Below the pieces are notes generated by a model. The model saw only the letters and a program-made list of their open reading frames with translations. It ran no database searches and was not told the origin of the DNA. Positions 32,675 through 39,190 of a stretch of 39,190 nt of DNA are shown here, in pieces (position 1 is the first letter of the stretch; every line of letters begins with the position of its first letter). Source of the DNA: an uncultured Prevotella sp. (lineage in GTDB: Bacteria; Bacteroidota; Bacteroidia; Bacteroidales; Bacteroidaceae); contig CAJOPE010000078.1 in the NCBI GenBank assembly GCA_905236815.1, positions 1-39,190 on the forward strand, in the 5' to 3' direction. The position numbers and the translations under genes were made by a program.

Positions 32675-35600
32675 ATATGATCATATAAAGAGCGCCATCA
32701 TTCTTTTCATGGTGGCGCTCTTTTCTTTTTCAGCTTGTTCACCTTCTCGAAAAGAACTCGTAAATAAGCTGAACGAAAAGTCTTATGCGTTTCATTACCG
32801 AAACTTAGATTCTACTTTATATTATGCTCGCGAGGCGCTGAAGTATTCATCGGGCTATGAGAGTGGCGAGGCTGAAGCTTTGAATAATCTTGCATTTGTG
32901 CGCATCGTCTATATGGATTATCCCGGTGCTCACAAGATGTTGAATTCTGCTTTGGCGGCTACTGATAATCAGGTGGAACTGCTTATCTCGGATATTCTCT
33001 TGATGCGTCTTTGCCAGCGTGAGTCTAAGAATAAGGATTTCTATGTTTATCACGAAAGGGCGGAGACTCGACTGAAACGTATTCTTGAAGAGGCTGAGGA
33101 CTTGGATGAGCATCAGCAGGCGAGATTGCTTTATGCGAAGTCGGAACTCAATATTGTTACGGCCACTTACTATTATTATGTCGGCTTGAAAAAGCCTTTT
33201 GTGGATGAACTGCAGAAGATTAACCCTATTGAATTACAGAAAGATACGGCTCAATACTTAAACTATTTATATAATATTGGTGCAGGTTCTGTAATCTCGG
33301 AAGGAACACCAGAACAAATTGCCCAGCAGGAATTTGATTTGCTGCTTCGATGCTATATGGGTGCGCTGAATGGTGGTTATCCATATTGGGAGGCTAACTC
33401 CTTGCAGTCTTTAAGTGAACATATTCAGTCGAATGATATCCGCGATTTTCTCATCAGTGAAAACACGCAGGCTTTCCAGTTCTTGAATGTATATGGAAAG
33501 TCGGAGGATTTGCTGGCTGGTAACTTCGCCGAGCGTGCCTTGTCGCTGTTCAAGGGGTATGGAGATACCTATCAGATTTCGGGTTCTTATCGTACTTTGG
33601 CACAGTGCTATTGGAGTATTAAGGATTATCATTCTGCTATTGTGTGCCTGGAATCTGCATTGTCGAATAAGCATATCGAGAAAGCTCCAGACCTGGTGGC
33701 TTCCATCCGCGAACAGTTGAGTATCACGTATTCGGCTATCGATGACAAGCAGAAGAGTGACTATAATCGTAATATTTACCTTGATCTTCAGGAACTTACG
33801 CGTCAGGATAAACAGCTGGAGGCTCGTGCTGATCAGTTGGATAGTAATACTATTCAGTTGAATTTGATGCTGGTTGCTGTTGTGATCGTTATTCTACTGC
33901 TGGTGGCTCTTCTTTTTGTTTTCTCGAAAATGCGTAGAACTACCGATAAGAAGGAATCTGGTGATAAACTGCTGGAGCCTCTTCGGGAGTGGAAAGTTCG
34001 TAACGATCAGTATATCAATGAACTGAACGAGAGATACGAGGAACTGAATGAGGATGATGAAATTAATAAGATTCATATTCTCAAGAACAAGAAACGCAAT
34101 TTGGAGCAGAGAGCCAAGGTTCAGCTGGTAAACAGTGTAATGCCGCTTATCGACCGTATGGTGAATGAGGTGAACCGTCTGCTTTCTGGTAAGGATTCTG
34201 CCGAAGTGAAGAGCAGAAGATATGAATATATTATTGAACTCACTGATAAGATAAATGATTATAATCAGATACTTACGCAGTGGATTCAGATGCGCCAGGG
34301 ACAACTAAGTCTGCACATCGAGAGTTTTGCAATGCAGGAACTTTTCGAGTTTGTGAAAAAGGGTAGAATGGGCTTCCAGCTTAAGGACATCACTTTGAAT
34401 GTGAAGGATACTGAGGCTGTGGTAAAAGCGGATAAGACCCTTACACTCTTTATGATCAATACTATTTGCGACAATAGCCGAAAGTTTACTCCTGAAGGTG
34501 GAACTATCTCATTGAGTGCAGAGGAAAATGAGAATTTTGTGGAGATTGCTATCGAGGACAATGGAAAGGGTATGGATGATGAGCAACTTCGACATGTTTT
34601 CGACCGAACCTACACAGGAGGTCATGGCTTTGGCTTGCTGAACTGTAAGGGTATTATCGAGAAATACAAGAAGGTGAGCAGCCTCTTCAATGTATGTGAT
34701 ATCCGAGCAGAGAGCAGCTTGGGAAAGGGTAGTAAATTTACTTTCCGTCTGCCAAAGGGAATTCTCCGTAAGGCATTTATGCTGTTAATGCTTTTGCTTC
34801 CTTGTGCTACAAGCCTTCAGGCAAAGCAGCACGACACAAAGGAACTGAAAATGGCTCGTCAGTTCTCCGACAGTACCTATTTCTGCAATATCAATGGCGA
34901 ATATGAGCGTACGCTTCAGTATGCTGATAGTGCGATTTATTATCTCAACCTTGCCTATCGGAAACTGCAGCCTAAAGGGCGTTTCCTTATGAAGGACACT
35001 GGTGACCAGAGTGATTCTGCTGCAGAAATCGGTTGGTTCAGGGATGGAGTGGACCTCGACTATGGAATTATTCTTTCTTTAAGAAATGAGTGTGCTGTCG
35101 CTGCTCTTGCTCTGCACGACTGGAATAGATATCATTATAATAATAATGTATATACTCAGCTTTATCGCGAATCCACTGCGGATGAGAGTTTGGGAATTTA
35201 TGTGAAGACGCTGCAGAAGACGATGAATGCCAAAATTGTGGCAATCATCCTGCTGGTGCTTCTGCTGATAATGATTTATCCTGCATACTATTTCCTATAT
35301 TATCGCCATCGTGTGTATTATCGCATTTGTGTGGAGAAGATTAACCAGATCAATAAGGTGCTGTTGAGTGATAAAACAACTGAGCAGAAACTGGAGGAAA
35401 TCAATCTTTTGTGGACTGACCAGCAAAAAAGGTCGGTAAGGGATTCTTCACTTACCAAACCTCTGAACAAGTTAGTTGGCGAGATCGTGAAGGCACTTGA
35501 GGATAGTATTAATATCTATCAGGAAAGAAACGACAAAATTGAGTTTGCCGAGGATGAACTCAATAAATCTAAATATGAAGATGGAAAGTTGCATATTAGT

Positions 35601-36137
35601 AACAGTGTGCTCGACAACTGTCTTAGTACCTTGAAGCATGAGACAATGTACTATCCATCTAGAATTCGACAGCTGATAGATGGAACAGATGCCAATCTGG
35701 AAAGTATCAGCGAACTTGCCAACTATTATAAGTCGCTTTATGCAATGCTCAGTCTTCAGTGTATGCGACAAGTTGAGGGTAATGTGAAATATGATCATGA
35801 AATCTTGAAATATCTCTTTGAACTTCTGAAGAAGCAAACGGGATATAACAATATAACTATCACAACATCGGAAGTATCACCAAGATATTTTCATGTGAAT
35901 ATGCTGGCTGATAATCTTCAGCTAAGTGATGATGAGCGCAAGAATCTATTTACACCATTCACACGGGATGTGAGTTTCCTTCTATGTCGACAGATAGTGA
36001 GGGAAATCGGTGAAGTAACCAATGCGCGAGGATGTGGTATAGTAGCAGAACTGAATGCAGAAGGCAAAAACGAGATTGTTATAATTCTGCCAAGAGTGCT
36101 GGAAAATGAAGTAAGAAATATTAATATAATATCTTAA
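32667..36137 (+). CDS. Giant two-module sensor histidine kinase-like protein (DUF5112/DUF5113 type)
   Basis: About 1156 residues from the suggested GTG start. A lipoprotein-like signal (KSAIILFMVALFSFSAC) leads into a periplasmic helical/TPR-like sensor, with membrane helix 1 near residues 400-421. The first cytoplasmic module lacks the usual phospho-His but has an intact HATPase: Asn603 in CDNSRKFTPEGG, EDNGKGMD at 630-637, GGHGFGLLNCKG at 651. A second membrane segment (about 703-717), an outer domain (to about 850) and helix 3 (857-878) follow. The second cytoplasmic module contains an H-box-like LKHETMYYPSRI with His991 and a degraded HATPase-like end. The start is uncertain: ATG 32709 would cut off the signal, while GTG 32667 keeps it and has AAGGAGG just upstream. 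It is followed by a response regulator. Confidence 0.8.
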   Translation: MLKYDHIKSAIILFMVALFSFSACSPSRKELVNKLNEKSYAFHYRNLDSTLYYAREALKYSSGYESGEAEALNNLAFVRIVYMDYPGAHKMLNSALAATDNQVELLISDILLMRLCQRESKNKDFYVYHERAETRLKRILEEAEDLDEHQQARLLYAKSELNIVTATYYYYVGLKKPFVDELQKINPIELQKDTAQYLNYLYNIGAGSVISEGTPEQIAQQEFDLLLRCYMGALNGGYPYWEANSLQSLSEHIQSNDIRDFLISENTQAFQFLNVYGKSEDLLAGNFAERALSLFKGYGDTYQISGSYRTLAQCYWSIKDYHSAIVCLESALSNKHIEKAPDLVASIREQLSITYSAIDDKQKSDYNRNIYLDLQELTRQDKQLEARADQLDSNTIQLNLMLVAVVIVILLLVALLFVFSKMRRTTDKKESGDKLLEPLREWKVRNDQYINELNERYEELNEDDEINKIHILKNKKRNLEQRAKVQLVNSVMPLIDRMVNEVNRLLSGKDSAEVKSRRYEYIIELTDKINDYNQILTQWIQMRQGQLSLHIESFAMQELFEFVKKGRMGFQLKDITLNVKDTEAVVKADKTLTLFMINTICDNSRKFTPEGGTISLSAEENENFVEIAIEDNGKGMDDEQLRHVFDRTYTGGHGFGLLNCKGIIEKYKKVSSLFNVCDIRAESSLGKGSKFTFRLPKGILRKAFMLLMLLLPCATSLQAKQHDTKELKMARQFSDSTYFCNINGEYERTLQYADSAIYYLNLAYRKLQPKGRFLMKDTGDQSDSAAEIGWFRDGVDLDYGIILSLRNECAVAALALHDWNRYHYNNNVYTQLYRESTADESLGIYVKTLQKTMNAKIVAIILLVLLLIMIYPAYYFLYYRHRVYYRICVEKINQINKVLLSDKTTEQKLEEINLLWTDQQKRSVRDSSLTKPLNKLVGEIVKALEDSINIYQERNDKIEFAEDELNKSKYEDGKLHISNSVLDNCLSTLKHETMYYPSRIRQLIDGTDANLESISELANYYKSLYAMLSLQCMRQVEGNVKYDHEILKYLFELLKKQTGYNNITITTSEVSPRYFHVNMLADNLQLSDDERKNLFTPFTRDVSFLLCRQIVREIGEVTNARGCGIVAELNAEGKNEIVIILPRVLENEVRNINIIS
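32687..32730 (+). terminator. Intrinsic terminator of kdgA inside the kinase N-terminal codons
   Basis: AAAGAGCGCCATCA (32687-32700) pairs with TGGTGGCGCTCTTT (32710-32723), with one G-T pair in 14 and a 9-nt loop. TTTTCTTTTT follows. It is the strongest terminator in the window and also encodes residues of the kinase signal sequence. Confidence 0.85.
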
Positions 36138-36148
36138 AATCGATAATT

Positions 36149-36874
36149 ATGGATAAATTCAAAGTTATCATTGTTGAGGATGTACCTCTCGAACTGAAAG
36201 GAACAGAAGGAATTTTTAAGAACGATATACCTGAGGCTGAAATCATCGGTACTGCCGAGGATGAGGTTGCCTATTGGAAATTGCTCAAGCAACAGTTGCC
36301 TGAATTGGTATTGCTAGACCTCGGTTTGGGTGGCAGTACGACTGTAGGTGTTGAGATATGTCGCCAGACTAAGGAGCAGTATCCTAATGTGAAAGTGCTG
36401 ATTTTTACAGGAGAAATTTTAAACGAGAAACTTTGGGTAGATGTACTCGATGCTGGTTGTGATGGTATTATCCTGAAGAGCGGAGAACTGCTTACTCGAG
36501 GTGATGTGGCAAGTTGCATGGATGGAAAGAAATTAGTCTTCAATCATCCAATTCTTCAGAAGATTGTTGATCGCTTTAAGAGAAGTGTCAATAATGAACT
36601 GATGCGTCAGGAAGCATTGGTAAGCTATGAGATAGATGAATATGACGAGCGTTTCCTTCGTCACTTAGCACTTGGCTATACCAAGGAGCAAATTACAAAC
36701 CTTCGTGGAATGCCTTTTGGCGTGAAAAGTCTTGAAAAGCGACAGAATGAACTCGTTCAGAAACTTTTCCCTGATGGAAATGGCGGAGTGGGAGTGAATG
36801 CTACTCGTTTGGTAGTAAGAGCATTGGAACTTCGTATTATTGATGTAGATAATCTTCGCCCTGATGAGGAATAG
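36149..36874 (+). CDS. Response regulator paired with the two-module kinase
   Basis: A 241-residue cytoplasmic regulator. The receiver domain (1-125) has the acidic pair Glu10/Asp11, phosphoacceptor Asp57 in LVLLDLGLGG, Thr in LIFTGE and Lys in IILKSGE. The C-terminal part (about 150-241) is helical, with YDERFLRHLALGYTKEQI and SLEKRQNELVQKL, resembling a LuxR/NarL-like DNA-binding domain of the Bacteroidales type. It begins 11 nt after the kinase stop, so the two are surely co-transcribed and form a pair. Targets unknown; the neighbouring kdg genes are candidates only by position. Confidence 0.88.
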   Translation: MDKFKVIIVEDVPLELKGTEGIFKNDIPEAEIIGTAEDEVAYWKLLKQQLPELVLLDLGLGGSTTVGVEICRQTKEQYPNVKVLIFTGEILNEKLWVDVLDAGCDGIILKSGELLTRGDVASCMDGKKLVFNHPILQKIVDRFKRSVNNELMRQEALVSYEIDEYDERFLRHLALGYTKEQITNLRGMPFGVKSLEKRQNELVQKLFPDGNGGVGVNATRLVVRALELRIIDVDNLRPDEE

Positions 36875-37457
36875 ACTTTTGTCTTTTCTTGCCCTAGGTC
36901 TCACACTGGCTCAATTTGGAGTAGTATTAGGCTCCTGGCTAGTGAGTGCTGCCTTTCCGGAAACCCAGATTCGTTCATTGTTAAGTGATGAGGGAATAAG
37001 ATGGTATTTCGGAAAGGTAGTGGAGAATATGGCTAGTCCGATACTGGTATGGCTGATTCTTCTTTCGTCTGCCTGGGGTGCTATTGAGAAGAGCAAACTT
37101 CTTCAGGCATTTCGGCATCGTATAGATTTTCAGGAGCGCACAGCATTTAATCTTGTAAGGATTGAGCTGGGAATTGCTATCATTGTGATGATTCTGCTAA
37201 CCTGTACACCACATGCGATTTTGCTGAGTGCTACAGGAAATCTCTATCCAAGCAGCTTCTCTGCTAGTATAGTTCCTGTACTTGCTTTTGTAGGATGGAC
37301 GGTTTCATCAACCTATGCATTTGTGAGTGGAAAATTCCATACTTTTAGTGAGGCTTTTCATTCTTGTGTGTATGGTATAAGTAAAAATGCCGATCTTATA
37401 TTTTTGCTACTTGTACTGATTCAGCTAATTGATTCAATTAAATTTGTTGTTCAGTAA
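36864..37457 (+). CDS. Small multi-pass membrane protein, function unknown
   Basis: A 197-residue protein with about five hydrophobic helices: near the N-terminus (FLALGLTLAQFGVVLGSWLV), then about 55-70, 100-118, 135-150 and 178-195. Polar loops carry KSKLLQAFRHRIDFQERTAF. No family was recognised with confidence; the layout faintly recalls the AbgT-type transporter ends, but it is far too short for that. The ATG overlaps the response-regulator gene by 11 nt, so it is translated from the same message and may act with the signalling pair. Confidence 0.75.
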   Translation: MRNRLLSFLALGLTLAQFGVVLGSWLVSAAFPETQIRSLLSDEGIRWYFGKVVENMASPILVWLILLSSAWGAIEKSKLLQAFRHRIDFQERTAFNLVRIELGIAIIVMILLTCTPHAILLSATGNLYPSSFSASIVPVLAFVGWTVSSTYAFVSGKFHTFSEAFHSCVYGISKNADLIFLLLVLIQLIDSIKFVVQ

Positions 37458-37470
37458 AGAGGCTTAAAAT

Positions 37471-37502
37471 GTCACTTTGTCACTTTGTCACCTTGTCACT
37501 TT
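37471..37502. repeat. TGTCACTT octamer array
   Basis: Four consecutive 8-nt units (TGTCACTT three times, TGTCACCT once) lie directly after the membrane-protein gene. They are the reverse complement of the GTGACA units at 20441-20512. Confidence 0.85.
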
Positions 37503-38030
37503 TGATAAAATAAACTTCTTGCTTCTACTATGAATTATCCTGGTTAAAATAAGTAGTTAATAAGTAAACAAGATTGTAGCTTTGATTATACTCAATTTTA
37601 ACTTGAATAATTCATAAATGTCTTTTACCAGCAGGGGAGAAGTATGCTAAGATGATCTTTCTATGAAATATCCAGGTTAGCTAGTAAATATAACGTGAGT
37701 TCGACGATATAACTGTTTGAAAAATCGTGATTAGCGAAACGAGTTGAAATAGCCAACGTAAATGCAACGTTTAGAGGTCGTAAACCGTTGGTTTAGACAA
37801 GCTAAACCATTGAGTTGGCTTTTTTAACATTTCAGAGCATCGACATTGCTCAGGGTATTTTGATGTAATGATGGCAAAATATATAATTTCCCAGACATTG
37901 ATCTTTCCATAAGTTCATAGGGAAATTATTTTAGATTCATAAAACTCACGTTAAACATAGATCTCAGCTTTGATTATTTTCAATTTTTGAGCACTCTCGA
38001 GAACAGAACTGAATTTTGCAAATCGATAAG
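37503..38030. other. Intergenic region with repeat and hairpins
   Basis: No supported ORF. AGCTTTGATTAT followed closely by CAATTTT occurs at about 37577 and again at about 37970. The dispersed repeat lies at 37691-37773. Stem GTTTA/TAAAC and then TGGTTTAG-ACAAG-CTAAACCA (37789-37809), with a later TTTTTT, form a terminator-like end near 37830. A small RNA is possible but not shown. Confidence 0.5.
37691..37773. repeat. Dispersed repeat, right copy
   Basis: Inverted counterpart of 1-87, sharing blocks AACGTGAGTTCGACGA, TGATTAGCGAA and TTGAAATAGCCAACGTAAAT. Confidence 0.75.
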
Positions 38031-38033
38031 TCA

Positions 38034-38067
38034 AAAAAAGGTTGATTCTCAAAGAGAACCAACCTTT
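38034..38067 (-). terminator. Intrinsic terminator after rpsA
   Basis: AAAGGTTG-ATTCTC pairs with GAGAACCAACCTTT around a 2-3 nt loop; on the minus strand it is followed by seven T. It lies about 22 nt after the rpsA stop. Confidence 0.88.
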
Positions 38068-38088
38068 AAAAATATTGTCAAGTTTTAA

Positions 38089-39190
38089 TTACTTGTCACC
38101 TTTTTCCATCTCAGCCTTCAACTTAGCAAGAGCGTCGATGTCACCAAGAGATGTACCAGCAGCAACATTGTTGATCTGTACATTGTCCTTGTGTGCATTG
38201 TTGTTAGCTGCGTGCTTGCGAGCTGGCTTGAAGTCATCCTTAACCTCCTCGAATGTACGAGAGTGAGAGAGGATGATACGACGAGAATCCTTAACGAACT
38301 CGATTACTACGAACTCAAGAGTCTCACCCTGCTTAGCCTGAGTACCATCCTGCTTCTGGAGGTGCTTAGGAGTAGCGAAGCCTTCACCACCTTCCTCAAG
38401 TGTGATAACAGCACCCTTGTCCATCATCTCTGTGATAGTACCAGTGTGTGTTGAACCTGGAGTGTAAACTGCCTCGTAGTTATCCCAAGGGTTATCCTCG
38501 AGCTGCTTGTGACCAAGGCTCAAACGACGGTTCTCCTTGTCGATGTCAAGAACAACTACGTCGATCTCTGCACCCTGAGAAGTGAACTCAGATGGATGCT
38601 TAACCTTCTTTGTCCAAGAGAGGTCAGAGATGTGGATCAAACCATCAACACCTTCCTCGAGCTCTACGAAGATACCGAAGTTAGTGAAGTTGCGAACCTT
38701 AGCGTTGTGCTTAGAACCTACAGGGTACTTAGCCTCGATAGCCTCCCATGGATCTTCCTTCAACTGCTTGATACCAAGGCTCATCTTACGCTCCTCGCGG
38801 TCGAGTGTGAGGATTACTGCCTCAACCTCGTCACCTACCTTCATGAACTCCTGAGCTGAACGCAAGTGCTGGCTCCAAGACATTTCAGATACGTGGATGA
38901 GACCCTCAACACCTGGCTGAATCTCAACGAATGCACCGTAGTCTGCCATAACGACAACCTTACCCTTAACGTGATCGCCAACCTTAAGATCAGCATCAAG
39001 TGCATCCCATGGATGTGGAGTAAGCTGCTTCAAACCAAGAGCGATGCGCTTCTTGTCCATATCGAAGTCGAGGATAACAACCTTGATCTTCTGGTCAAGA
39101 GCTACAACCTCGTGTGGATCGCTTACGCGGCCCCAAGAGAGGTCTGTGATGTGGATGAGTCCGTCAACACCACCGAGGTCAACGAATACA
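38089..39190 (-). CDS. rpsA: 30S ribosomal protein S1, 3' part (gene runs off the window)
   Basis: S1 binds mRNA on the small ribosomal subunit and helps initiation, important in Bacteroidetes where Shine-Dalgarno sequences are weak. The visible 367 residues contain at least four S1 RNA-binding repeats, with repeated signatures GVDGLIHITDLSWG, GVEGLIHVSEMSW, GVDGLIHISDLSW and a divergent GGEGFATPKHL. A charged, probably flexible tail ends in LAKLKAEMEKGDK. The frame continues open to 39190, so the 5' end lies outside; the internal Met at 39060 is not the start. Strong codon bias matches a ribosomal protein. Confidence 0.96.
   Translation of the reverse strand, partial: VFVDLGGVDGLIHITDLSWGRVSDPHEVVALDQKIKVVILDFDMDKKRIALGLKQLTPHPWDALDADLKVGDHVKGKVVVMADYGAFVEIQPGVEGLIHVSEMSWSQHLRSAQEFMKVGDEVEAVILTLDREERKMSLGIKQLKEDPWEAIEAKYPVGSKHNAKVRNFTNFGIFVELEEGVDGLIHISDLSWTKKVKHPSEFTSQGAEIDVVVLDIDKENRRLSLGHKQLEDNPWDNYEAVYTPGSTHTGTITEMMDKGAVITLEEGGEGFATPKHLQKQDGTQAKQGETLEFVVIEFVKDSRRIILSHSRTFEEVKDDFKPARKHAANNNAHKDNVQINNVAAGTSLGDIDALAKLKAEMEKGDK

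Noticed and set aside
37691..37773. GAGTTCGACG resembling a tRNA T-loop
   Set aside because: No acceptor or anticodon stems can be formed around it; it is part of the dispersed repeat.

Overview
The window looks like a chromosomal piece of a gut Bacteroidales, most likely a Prevotella/Segatella (S. copri-like) species. The basis is the protein flavour (DUF5103 type IX secretion plug protein, reverse rubrerythrin beside a PerR-type regulator, Bacteroidales-style hybrid kinase/response regulator pair), AT-rich intergenic DNA, and several promoters of the Bacteroidetes primary-sigma type (TTTG about 17-20 nt before TAnnTTTG). The species call is inference; no rRNA or tRNA was seen.

Layout. 1-428: repeat-rich lead-in and promoter. 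429-3574 (+): Fur-family regulator, purA, hisS, tightly packed. 3637-4659 (+): secreted CE12-type acetylesterase with a stub of a pectin methylesterase domain. 5101-6671 (+): PerR-like regulator, reverse rubrerythrin, small lipoprotein. 6679-18590 (-): an O-antigen/capsule-type polysaccharide locus with seven glycosyltransferases, a Wzy-like polymerase/ligase, a Wzx flippase, a WcaF-like acyltransferase and a nucleotidyltransferase-fold protein, ending in the T9SS plug protein. A consensus promoter inside the locus (9918-9948) makes the last three genes a likely separate unit. 18967-21081 (-): secreted SGNH-like protein, M15 peptidase and a tiny basic ORF. 21498-22199 (+): short DnaJ/CbpA-like co-chaperone behind a match to a sigma-54 promoter. 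22200-22909: dense palindromes and repeats. 22910-26408 (-): zinc-ribbon membrane protein, GH25 lysozyme, an unknown protein, a 112-bp MITE-like element, and an orphan acyltransferase. 26513-30660 (-): NhaC-type antiporter, altronate dehydratase, LacI-type regulator. 30919-37457 (+): kdgK, kdgA, a giant two-module histidine-kinase protein, its response regulator and a small membrane protein. 38089-39190 (-): 3' part of rpsA.

Functional picture. uxaA, kdgK and kdgA form the lower hexuronate route (altronate to KDG to KDPG to pyruvate and glyceraldehyde-3-phosphate), transcribed divergently around a LacI-type regulator whose intergenic region carries two TGTG-N6-CACA sites. The CE12 esterase near the left end would act upstream in pectin breakdown, although it is not adjacent. 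perR-rbr is a peroxide/oxygen defence unit. The most unusual items are the kinase with an intact ATPase module upstream of a separate His-containing module, the intrinsic terminator embedded in that gene's signal-sequence codons, the sigma-54-like dnaJ promoter with an upstream palindrome, a MITE with exact 9-bp target duplication, and repeat elements that begin at the stop codons of two convergent genes.
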